NCBI RefSeq assembly: GCF_000429945.1 | Contig: NZ_AUCV01000055.1 | Coordinates: forward strand, 1 to 35,932 | Source: Desulfogranum japonicum DSM 18378 | GTDB taxonomy: Bacteria; Desulfobacterota; Desulfobulbia; Desulfobulbales; Desulfobulbaceae | Direction of reading: 5' to 3' | DNA: 35,932 bases | Part shown: positions 17,345-24,905 of the stretch, in pieces | How positions within the stretch are numbered: the stretch's first letter is position 1 | Layout of the letters: every line of letters begins with the position of its first letter | Made by a program: the position numbers and the translations under genes | The notes under the pieces: model-generated | The model's database searches: none | Seen by the model: the letters and a program-made list of their open reading frames with translations, nothing else | Told to the model about the DNA's origin: nothing

Positions 17345-19360
17345 TCAAATTTTTTTCAAGCCGTACAGATAATATTTCTTCTGCAGATGGCAAAACTGGA
17401 TGTGATTGTGCCATCCCTGCCATGAGTCCCATTCAGGTCTGGTTCGGATAATCTGGTAACGGTATGCACCCTGCTCAGGTACGACGATAGTATTTCCCTG
17501 CATACCCCGATAGAGTTCACGCAGGTTATAGTCTCCTTCCCATACTGTATCCCCTTGCACAAAAGGTCTTCGAACAAGGGTCTGGTTGAGCTGACAACCT
17601 TGAGCTACCAATTGCCTGGCATCAGATCCACCTGTAACCAGAGGGACGAGCAAATCTTCACTCTCAGCGTAAAACCCATCCAGCAGGTCTCTGTGGACAA
17701 GCTCCAAGATGAGCGCCTGTTCCATGGGCCACAACACAGGTACCGTATATTCAGAGTGAACCAGTTCCGTTTCACCCTGTGTTTGAATTTTATCAGCCTG
17801 GGTAAACAACCTGTCCGCGATTTCGGCAAGCAACGGATACCGTTTCCGGTCCGGAGTCATAAAACATTCAATGGTTTCCCGGAGATCAAGGTCATAGTAA
17901 CACATGCCCAGACACAACGGCACGTGCAGCATGCGTGAGAAAAAAAGAAACTGACAGAGCCATTTGAAAACAACGGCTTTTTTCCACTCTTCTTCGGGCA
18001 TATCCCTGGATGCGACCACAATTTCCTGATATTCGTCAATTCTGTTACCGGTATCTGCATTCGCATGGGGAGGAATCGTTTTCTGACGCACGGTTTTCAA
18101 TCCATACTGTTCACGAAACCTGGTACTGTGCATGACAGTGTTGACCAGGGGAGAAAAAAAATAAATGTAGCAGGAATCGTGCTGCCCGCAGGCGATAACC
18201 TCTGCGAGACCAGCAGTAAAGGACTGGTAGCTTTCACCTGGCAGCCCCAGAATCAGATCGCAATAATATTGTGCTTTGATGTGTTTGTACCGGGCAAAAA
18301 TCTGTTTAAGCCGCGCACGATCCTGATATCTTCTTCCTGAAATGTTCAGTACCTTTTCCGAACGGGATTGCACCCCCACCGTGATGGGGCAGGAAAGATG
18401 GTTTTCTATCAGTTTTCTGTGAATGGAGATTCCTCGCTCTCCAGGCTCACAAGGGGTCTGCACGATAAACGACTTGATTATCTTTTTCTGTTTGGAGTGG
18501 TCGATAACAAGGTCCACAAGGGCTTCGTCCCGCTTCAGCAAACCAAAATTGGCATCACAGACCAGAATATTACTGATATTATGGTCAATGGCCCACTTCA
18601 GTTCTCCTACAGAGCGATCCCAGCTGAATTGCCGCACTTTTCGATGATCAGTATGAGCCCAAAAGCAGTATTTACAGCCAAAGGGACACCCCCGATTGGT
18701 TTCCATGGGCATTTGCCAGACAATATCCGGATACTGCTCCATAAGCTCTCTGAAGACGCCCATTGAGTATGGCGACATACAGGCCTGCAATTCAGACTCA
18801 GTCAACAGACTGGCCGCTGTGTGACAATAGTCATCCTGCTCATTCAGCCAGGCAATACCTGGAGCATACTCCCACTGCCGTGTACCGAAATGTTTCACTA
18901 TTTCAGCAAAAGCTTTTTCGCCTTCGCCAAAACAGATAATATCGACATATGGATGTTGGCGAAGGAACTGTTCCGCATCAAGCGGAAGAGTCGGCCCGCC
19001 AAAGACATTCAGGACAGAGCCGCAAAGCTCCTTGACTCTTTTTGCTACCTGCAGATGGTACTCATGATTCCAGGGATAGCATGAATACGCGACAATATCA
19101 TTGGCAGCCAGAGGGACGGCGCAGTCATCAACGGAAGATCTGATGAACAGTGGCAACTGGAAGATACATTCAAGATCATAATATTGGGTAAGATAGGCTC
19201 GCAGCAGCCCATACTGATAGGGTATAACGTGGAAATAGTCTAATTTCTTGTCAGTATCTGCCACGGCCACAGAACCGGCAAACATCTTATGATTCTGCCA
19301 GTCCACCTGGTGGGCCGGTGGATTGATACTCAGATACCCGATTGCAATGTTTTCAGCCAT
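17345..19360 (-). CDS. B12-binding-domain radical SAM enzyme (RiPP maturation type)
   Basis: The 671-residue protein has an N-terminal cobalamin-binding-type Rossmann domain (about 80-155, with FGGPTLPLD and VDIICFGEGEKAF) but not the DxHxxG His ligand motif. The radical SAM core follows, with NRGCPFGCKYC holding Cys225, Cys229 and Cys232 for the 4Fe-4S cluster, and LILGLPGES as the later core motif. The C-terminal 250 residues are unlike standard domains I know. Class B enzymes often methylate unactivated carbons, and relatives in peptide clusters act on precursor side chains. Its gene lies just downstream of the precursor gene, so the precursor is the probable substrate. Methylation versus another radical reaction cannot be decided from sequence. 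Confidence 0.8.
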   Translation of the reverse strand: MAENIAIGYLSINPPAHQVDWQNHKMFAGSVAVADTDKKLDYFHVIPYQYGLLRAYLTQYYDLECIFQLPLFIRSSVDDCAVPLAANDIVAYSCYPWNHEYHLQVAKRVKELCGSVLNVFGGPTLPLDAEQFLRQHPYVDIICFGEGEKAFAEIVKHFGTRQWEYAPGIAWLNEQDDYCHTAASLLTESELQACMSPYSMGVFRELMEQYPDIVWQMPMETNRGCPFGCKYCFWAHTDHRKVRQFSWDRSVGELKWAIDHNISNILVCDANFGLLKRDEALVDLVIDHSKQKKIIKSFIVQTPCEPGERGISIHRKLIENHLSCPITVGVQSRSEKVLNISGRRYQDRARLKQIFARYKHIKAQYYCDLILGLPGESYQSFTAGLAEVIACGQHDSCYIYFFSPLVNTVMHSTRFREQYGLKTVRQKTIPPHANADTGNRIDEYQEIVVASRDMPEEEWKKAVVFKWLCQFLFFSRMLHVPLCLGMCYYDLDLRETIECFMTPDRKRYPLLAEIADRLFTQADKIQTQGETELVHSEYTVPVLWPMEQALILELVHRDLLDGFYAESEDLLVPLVTGGSDARQLVAQGCQLNQTLVRRPFVQGDTVWEGDYNLRELYRGMQGNTIVVPEQGAYRYQIIRTRPEWDSWQGWHNHIQFCHLQKKYYLYGLKKI

Positions 19361-19492
19361 CGGCGACTCAACACTCCCTTTACGAAGTCAGAACACAATC
19401 AAAGGTAACTGCTCTCAGGCAAACCGTGCAGCACCATTACTGCCCCCAGGGGCAGGCTGCAGGCAAAATTCTCCGGTGCCGGCAAACTCACA

Positions 19493-19536
19493 GTATTCAA
19501 ATGCTCCGACATACAGACGTCAAAGCATTTGAATAC
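19493..19536 (-). other. Hairpin downstream of the precursor gene
   Basis: A perfect 13-bp inverted repeat (gtattcaaatgct at 19493-19505; agcatttgaatac at 19524-19536) with an 18-nt loop lies 25 bp after the precursor stop. There is no U-run after it on the minus strand. It may hold back part of transcription or protect the 3' end of a precursor mRNA, giving more precursor than downstream enzymes, a common need in RiPP operons. Confidence 0.65.
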
Positions 19537-19560
19537 GCTCGTATGTATCTTTTCAAGAAA

Positions 19561-19917
19561 TCAGCAACAAGAACAACAGGGGGTACAGGTACAACAGCAG
19601 TCACCGCCACCTGCAACCTCTGCCAGATCTGCATCTGACAGGTCACTATCGTCAGTAATCTCTGGTTTTGCTTCTGGGATATAGAGATCGATTTGTCCAC
19701 TCTTCAGGCCGTCATTCCACAGCTTGACCTGATCGTCCAGGGTTCCTTCTTCCGTCTCTGTTATGATGTTTACTTTCGCACTTCCAGGGTCAAGGCCTTC
19801 TCCTTTTAACACTGCTTCCGGCGATGCCTTCAGCTTGGCCATAAAGGCTTCTCCATCCTCACCCCACACTTTTCGCATTACGGCACCATACTTTTTCATA
19901 AAATCGTCTTTTTCCAT
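19561..19917 (-). CDS. NHLP-family RiPP precursor peptide with polycysteine core
   Basis: The frame encodes 118 residues from ATG 19917, chosen because aggaga lies 7 bp upstream; an upstream TTG at 19965 is unlikely. Residues 1-104 resemble the alpha subunit of nitrile hydratase used as leader (MEKDDFMKKYGAVMRKVWGE, then SDADLAEVAGG at its end). After the double-glycine site comes a 14-residue tail, GDCCCTCTPCCSCC, with 8 Cys, 2 Thr and 1 Ser. Eleven of these can form azolines, in runs of six and five split by a single Pro. The leader would bind the winged-helix domain of the cyclodehydratase, and the C39 domain of the ABC exporter would cut at GG. Unmodified, the tail could instead bind metal or form disulfides. 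Confidence 0.92.
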   Translation of the reverse strand: MEKDDFMKKYGAVMRKVWGEDGEAFMAKLKASPEAVLKGEGLDPGSAKVNIITETEEGTLDDQVKLWNDGLKSGQIDLYIPEAKPEITDDSDLSDADLAEVAGGGDCCCTCTPCCSCC

Positions 19918-19942
19918 AGCATCTCCTGTTAAGTTAACGATC

Positions 19943-19957
19943 GGAAACCAGGTTTCC
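19943..19957. promoter_or_regulatory. Palindrome upstream of the precursor gene, possible operator
   Basis: The perfect palindrome ggaaaccaggtttcc lies 26 bp upstream of the precursor ATG, just before its ribosome-binding site. It could be a protein-binding site or a small 5' hairpin. The 153-bp gap between the TolC-like gene and the precursor is long enough to hold a promoter; I found only weak -10-like candidates. Confidence 0.35.
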
Positions 19958-20070
19958 AAGAACAACCAAAAGCTACAAGATCCTACAAAAATGCTGCCTG
20001 GGAGTATATGCAGATTACAACTGTCCCTTTATCAGCCTATCACAGTATAAGAATAAAAGTGAAATGGTTT

Positions 20071-21927
20071 TCATTGCCCCTTATCTATTTCCATGCTGAA
20101 AAACTTAGCCATATGAAAATATATCTTTTCCTCATCTCGCTCGGTAAGCTCACCTGTTGCTGTATGAAATTGAATAATAGCATTTGCCAGTTGTGACTGC
20201 ACTGTAAGCAATGTCTCTTTTGCAGCATTGAGTTGATCAGCAACATTAATGATATCAGTCGGAGTAGAGACGCCAAGCAGGTATTTCACCTGCTCGTCTT
20301 CGTATGCGCGTTGATATTGTTCAAGGGCTTCCAGGTTGTTATTCAGTGCTTCATTTGTCAGATGCAGATTGGTAAGTGCAGTGGTAACATCATTCATCAC
20401 CTGCCTGGCAGACTGAATTACTGTATATTCACCATTAAGGCGCTGACTCTTGCTTCCCCTTAAATTGCCTTTTGCCGTATTATTCTGTAGAGGTATTGTC
20501 AGATACAGCCCTGCGGAGTAGCCGGTCTCCCAGTCTTCAGGCTTTCCGGTTGATATATCCCAGTAGTGGGGTGCGTCTTCCCCGGCCCATTGATTGACTC
20601 CTGCCCGAAGGGACAAATCCGGAAGCAGGGCATTTTCAGCCTGTTTCTCCAGTACTGTCAGGCTTTGCAGGCGCTTCCTGTCTGCAAGAAAATCCCCTCT
20701 TCTGGTAAGGGCCTCTTGAATAATACGGCTCTGCCGCTCAAAATACTGTGGAATGATGGTGTTGCTGATTTGCGGAAACTCAGTTGTGGGCACAGGAATC
20801 TCCTCACTCATCTGGAGAGGAATTCCCAGGCTCAATGCCAGTGTTTCACGGGCCTCTATCAGGCTCTGCTGTTTCAGCTGCCGCTGCGCACGTTTATTCA
20901 GCCAGTCTGCCTTGAGTGAATGCAGGGCTGTCTTGGGACGGGCATCCTTTGCTACCAGTTTTTCAGTAATGGTGTATAGTTTGTGGCTGTTCATTTCCGC
21001 AGAAACAGCAGCTTTCAAAAGGTGGTAGCTGAGAAGATAATTCCAATAATTGGAAATGACCTGCCCCATGAGAATACTGGACTGGTAGGTTACATCGAAC
21101 AACGATGCATCCAGCAGGATTTCGTTGGATAACATCTCGGCAGCAGTGTTGCTGCGACCGAGCCCTTTGAGAAGCGGGACACTGAGACTCACATAGTACA
21201 ACCCTTCGTTGGTTGTTGTCTCTGCCTCTGGCATGGTGGTCCCGGTTCCATCAAACTCCGTTCCGACCTCCAGAGAAACACCACTTGTCAACAGATCGGT
21301 AAAGGCGACTTTATATGTCGAGGTATCTGCCTGCACGATGGTATCAGCTGTTTCATAGCTATAGGATCGAAGAATTGAAGCCTGTCCTTCGAGGTTCAGG
21401 TCAAAGGCACCCCGGCTGCTCTGCAATTGCCCCAGACTTTGATCATATGCACTCAGATTGGTTTTTAAATCCAGGCTGTATTTACTGCTCACCGAAACAG
21501 CGTCAGCCAGACTGAACGTTGTGGTGGTGTTTACATGGAGATTCTCCAGGATTGTGTTGAAAAAAGCCTCTTCCGAATCACCATACGCCTGCTTGTCAGC
21601 CTGAAATTCCATGGAAGAAGCAAATGCCGCGGCCTCCTGTTCAATGACGGCTGAAAGGTTTCCGTTTGCCTTGTCGAGGTTCGGCATGGCCTGTTCCTGG
21701 TAGCGACCTGCCTGCAGTATACCGCTGGCAGACGATATATCATTGGCAGGATTGTCTTCACCTGAGAGGCCGTAGGCCAATGTTTCAGGTTGTTCACTGC
21801 CTGTTGCGTTCCGCAGCCCTTCCCGGGCGCACCCTGCCGGAACGAACAATATCGTTATGCACAAAAGCACTGTTTTACGAAAACAGGAATGTAAGACACT
21901 TCTCATGCACTGTACAAAGGTATCCAC
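20071..21927 (-). CDS. TolC-family outer-membrane efflux protein
   Basis: The protein has about 618 residues and two OEP repeats in the C-terminal 500 residues (helices such as LTALTNLHLTNEALNN-type pairs and the VSTPTDIINVADQLNAAKET ending characteristic of TolC). An extra N-terminal region of about 100 residues precedes the barrel. The N-terminus is a signal sequence with a lipobox-like VPAGC, imperfect at -3. I start it at GTG 21927 because cggagg sits 7 bp upstream; ATG 21906, which overlaps the previous stop as ATGA, is the alternative. It would form the outer-membrane channel for the HlyD/ABC exporter of the cluster and precedes the precursor gene. Confidence 0.8.
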   Translation of the reverse strand: MDTFVQCMRSVLHSCFRKTVLLCITILFVPAGCAREGLRNATGSEQPETLAYGLSGEDNPANDISSASGILQAGRYQEQAMPNLDKANGNLSAVIEQEAAAFASSMEFQADKQAYGDSEEAFFNTILENLHVNTTTTFSLADAVSVSSKYSLDLKTNLSAYDQSLGQLQSSRGAFDLNLEGQASILRSYSYETADTIVQADTSTYKVAFTDLLTSGVSLEVGTEFDGTGTTMPEAETTTNEGLYYVSLSVPLLKGLGRSNTAAEMLSNEILLDASLFDVTYQSSILMGQVISNYWNYLLSYHLLKAAVSAEMNSHKLYTITEKLVAKDARPKTALHSLKADWLNKRAQRQLKQQSLIEARETLALSLGIPLQMSEEIPVPTTEFPQISNTIIPQYFERQSRIIQEALTRRGDFLADRKRLQSLTVLEKQAENALLPDLSLRAGVNQWAGEDAPHYWDISTGKPEDWETGYSAGLYLTIPLQNNTAKGNLRGSKSQRLNGEYTVIQSARQVMNDVTTALTNLHLTNEALNNNLEALEQYQRAYEDEQVKYLLGVSTPTDIINVADQLNAAKETLLTVQSQLANAIIQFHTATGELTERDEEKIYFHMAKFFSMEIDKGQ

Positions 21928-22664
21928 CTGCAATCCTCCGAGGCTACGCTTTGATTATGCTTAATTTTTTCCAGACAGGCCTCAATATCTTCCTGATGCC
22001 GGCAAATGCGATTGTCTTCCATATCAATCAGCAGCCATGGAAACTCTCCGGCCTGGCCAATCCTTCGAGTTGCATATGCAACAGTAAGAAACATTGCCAA
22101 CTGTTCACCCAGTAACGCTTGCCATGGTTGCACGTCGTCAGACCCGACCAACGCGTGCAGTAATTCTGCCACAGTGTTCTTCCCATAGCTCTTTTCCGAC
22201 GAACCTCCAGGGACATAAAGGGACAACAACACCATAGCCCCATACCAGTCTGCCTGAATGCCGGGTATTTTCTGATGCTGCCCGGACAAACTATAACTCC
22301 CCAGACTTTCTGAAAGGGCAAGGATAAGGTCAGTTTCAGGAAAATGGTTCCTGATTTGCCGTATGCCTGTCATACTATCCGGCAGACTGGCAATGGTACT
22401 CTCTAACATTGCATGATATTCAGACGATGCAGCAACAAACAGTTCTCCAGCGCCAGACTGGCAAAGGGCCTGCAGCAGCAGATACGAGGGACGGGAGATA
22501 GGGAATTCTGGCGCTTCAGGAGAAAACATATTGCCAATACACGGCGAGGTAAACAGCTTATCTCCCAAACACAGCCCCATCCTGGAAATAAACAGCGGTT
22601 CGCTGTCAAAGGGGAGCCCTTGGGTCTTTGAACGGATAACATCCTGTATCCAAGCAATATCCAT
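21903..22664 (-). CDS. Unrecognised cluster protein (about 253 residues)
   Basis: I do not recognise this protein. The start at ATG 22664, 7 bp after the ThiF-like gene's stop, is preferred because aggtgaag lies just upstream; longer starts overlap the ThiF gene. The product has no signal peptide or membrane segment, and looks like a cytoplasmic alpha/beta protein with an internal stretch FPETDLILALSESLGSYSL and a C-terminal EFPWLLIDMEDNRICRH. It is translationally packed between the ThiF-like and TolC-like genes, so it is likely to act with them. A substrate-carrier, ThiF partner or reductase are all open guesses; none is supported by a motif. Confidence 0.7.
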   Translation of the reverse strand: MDIAWIQDVIRSKTQGLPFDSEPLFISRMGLCLGDKLFTSPCIGNMFSPEAPEFPISRPSYLLLQALCQSGAGELFVAASSEYHAMLESTIASLPDSMTGIRQIRNHFPETDLILALSESLGSYSLSGQHQKIPGIQADWYGAMVLLSLYVPGGSSEKSYGKNTVAELLHALVGSDDVQPWQALLGEQLAMFLTVAYATRRIGQAGEFPWLLIDMEDNRICRHQEDIEACLEKIKHNQSVASEDCRWIPLYSA

Positions 22665-22671
22665 TACCACT

Positions 22672-23598
22672 TCACCTCTTTTCAGTAGAAGATTTCTGGC
22701 TGTGTAATCCATTACCTTCACATACCACTTCAAGCAGCGCCTCCACCCCCTTATGAAAAACACTGTTCAAACGATAAATCGTCTGCATAAGGGTTTCAGC
22801 CTGCATTACCGTGCAGGTGTGAAAATTAAAGATACCGATTTCGGGGAAGAGGACGGCTTTTCCTGTGCCGGTCAACAGGTTAAAAATGTTGGCAAGAGCC
22901 AGGCTAGGCCCCGCAAGATTGGTACCGATACTGTTGTAATAAAAAAATCGCGTATCTTCGCGGTATGCCCGGTAGAGAGTTTCAACACCCTGACGGTTGA
23001 ACCCACCCACTGCCAGGGAAAAGATAAGTTGCTGGCGGCGCATCATACGTTCCATATCCCTTCCTGGGCTGCGTAATGAAGAAGGCTGTATCTCCGATCC
23101 GTATTTTTTCCACTGGGCAGTAAAGGCATGGTCGCCGGAAGTGTAGATGGTATACACACAGGAACAACCAACTACCGAGATAAATGCAAACGGAATTGCC
23201 TGTTGCTCGGCTGCAAGGGCCACTGCTGTCTGAGCCTGAAAATTATCCAGGGCAGAGATAACAATATCTGCCCCCTGTACCAGTTGTTCGGCATTTTCCG
23301 GCAAGGTAAGATCTCCAGAAAAAACCTGGACCTCCGTATGACTGTTGCTAGCCAGTCTTCTCCGCACTTCCTCTGCCTTTGGCTGGCCAATGGCCTGGGG
23401 AATCGCAAAGAACTGACTTGGATAATTAATCTGGCCAAAGACATCACAATCTGCTGCCTGGAGTTTCCCGACCCTGCAATCGACAAGGGTCTGTGCGCAA
23501 ATTCCTCCTACACCGCCAAGTCCTGCCAGGGCGACACAGAAACTATTGAGATTGGGCTTCGCTGAAATCATGAAAAAAACCTTGTACAAGATCACCAT
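22672..23598 (-). CDS. ThiF/MoeB/HesA-type adenylyltransferase
   Basis: The 308-residue protein has the E1 nucleotide-binding loop GLGGVGG (26-32), followed by DCDVFGQINYPSQFFA and GQPKAEEV, matching the D...N..Q...G..KA pattern of ThiF-family enzymes. VISALDNFQAQTAV supplies the conserved D-N after the ATP site. I see no CxxC zinc pairs, so it lacks the structural zinc of MoeB/ThiF. Family members adenylate C-terminal carboxylates or peptide ends. In this cluster it could activate the precursor C-terminus, a sulfur carrier, or an unlinked substrate; no ubiquitin-like partner is visible. The start is either ATG 23598 (ggggat upstream) or ATG 23571; both overlap the upstream gene's stop. Confidence 0.75.
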   Translation of the reverse strand: MVILYKVFFMISAKPNLNSFCVALAGLGGVGGICAQTLVDCRVGKLQAADCDVFGQINYPSQFFAIPQAIGQPKAEEVRRRLASNSHTEVQVFSGDLTLPENAEQLVQGADIVISALDNFQAQTAVALAAEQQAIPFAFISVVGCSCVYTIYTSGDHAFTAQWKKYGSEIQPSSLRSPGRDMERMMRRQQLIFSLAVGGFNRQGVETLYRAYREDTRFFYYNSIGTNLAGPSLALANIFNLLTGTGKAVLFPEIGIFNFHTCTVMQAETLMQTIYRLNSVFHKGVEALLEVVCEGNGLHSQKSSTEKR

Positions 23599-24838
23599 CT
23601 ATCCCCAGACTTTCTGCAAACGCTCGCATTTCTTCAGCATAGCGAGGCAGCTTGTTGGCCTGAAAAAAATGTATGGTCGGTTGGGTGAGTTCCCCGGTCT
23701 CGCCGAAACTATACAACTGCCCTATACCTGAAAAAGGAGTCTTTTTCAGTTCAGCGATGATGTCCCTGGGAAGAAAGGATTGCCCGGTGCGTATTGCCTG
23801 GGCAACAAGTTGTGCCTGATCATAACCTGCAACACTCCAATTGGTGGGATAGCTTTCATACCGTTTATAGTAGTTTGTAATAAACGATTTAAACTGTTCT
23901 TTCTGGAGTTCTTCCTTTTCAAGATAATCAGTAATAACATAGAATTGTTTCTTCAGTCCGGTAAGTTTCTTACCGTGTTTGCGTATATCTATACTTGAAA
24001 AATCCAGAAAACTGATGGCAGCTTCGATTGCTGTCTTTTCCATCAAATAGGTTGCGATGCCAAGAAGCTCACGCTGATCGGCTGACAACACAACAGCACC
24101 CTGACGCAGGTTGGTGTTTTCTTTTTTGGCAAAATTAAACCGTTCCAGAGCAAGATTTTGATCAGACACCGTATCCGTTGAATCCAACACATAGGAATCA
24201 ACAAGAATCCCCTCAACAAGCATGAGATTCGTGGTGTAATTTGCCAGTTCTTCATAAAAATAGTCATACTCCGAGGCCCTGCGTATCAGCACCACGTTAT
24301 TCAATTCAAGTTCACGGCATTTCTTGACCAGCTTCCGGGCAATGGCCTTGGAAGATGAATTCCCTCGCACCACGAGATCCTGATGCCATTTTCTGAGCAG
24401 CAGCACATTGTCCTGGCTGTTGAGAATACACGGCAGGCCATAATATCGACTCAGGCCCAGGTGAAGAGGAGTGGTTTTAAACGGGGGCAAACCAAGTATG
24501 ACGCATAGATTGGGCCGCTCTTTCAAGGCATGGACGGCGTTCATGTTTGTGAGATAGCCGGAACTGATCCCCTGGTAAACGGTGGCAACCTTGTGGCCCA
24601 GCAACCCGCCATGGGAGTTGATTTCATCTACAGCCAGCTCCACACCCATTCGATAGGCATCCCCGCCTTCGGTATCACTCCAGAGGATACCGAATTCAAT
24701 GGTGCTGTCCGATGACAGGGAGGCCAGTGTCTGCGCCCTTTTCTCCTCAGGGCTCGGTTTATCGCCCCAAAAAAACACTGTGACGACGGCGACAAACGGC
24801 AATATTGCGAAGAGTAATAAAATGAATTTATTGCGCAC
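23543..24838 (-). CDS. Membrane-anchored periplasmic binding protein (Leu/Ile/Val-type, PBP1 fold)
   Basis: The protein has about 431 residues with an N-terminal hydrophobic helix (about 5-24, FILLLFAILPFVAVVTVFF) that can be an anchor or uncleaved signal. The rest is a Peripla_BP_6 fold, starting FGILWSDTEGG, with AYRMGVELAVDEINSHGG (the classic 'Ala-x-E-x-INxxGG' region) and WSVAGYDQAQLVAQAI near the C-terminus. The start at GTG 24838 follows ggagaagg. No ABC importer subunits are nearby. In the cluster it might sense a ligand, hold the exported product, or act in self-protection. Anchoring to the inner membrane and the absence of a permease argue against ordinary uptake. Confidence 0.8.
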   Translation of the reverse strand: MRNKFILLLFAILPFVAVVTVFFWGDKPSPEEKRAQTLASLSSDSTIEFGILWSDTEGGDAYRMGVELAVDEINSHGGLLGHKVATVYQGISSGYLTNMNAVHALKERPNLCVILGLPPFKTTPLHLGLSRYYGLPCILNSQDNVLLLRKWHQDLVVRGNSSSKAIARKLVKKCRELELNNVVLIRRASEYDYFYEELANYTTNLMLVEGILVDSYVLDSTDTVSDQNLALERFNFAKKENTNLRQGAVVLSADQRELLGIATYLMEKTAIEAAISFLDFSSIDIRKHGKKLTGLKKQFYVITDYLEKEELQKEQFKSFITNYYKRYESYPTNWSVAGYDQAQLVAQAIRTGQSFLPRDIIAELKKTPFSGIGQLYSFGETGELTQPTIHFFQANKLPRYAEEMRAFAESLGIDGDLVQGFFHDFSEAQSQ

Positions 24839-24905
24839 GGTTCCTTCTCCTGAAAAAAGTCTGCATGCAAACAAACCTGGATTTCATAGTAATCATCCTC
24901 TCGCT

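Noticed and set aside
19918..19965. Upstream in-frame TTG start for the precursor peptide
   Set aside because: The ATG at 19917 has a well-placed ribosome-binding site and starts exactly where the NHLP leader begins; the extra 16 residues add nothing family-like.
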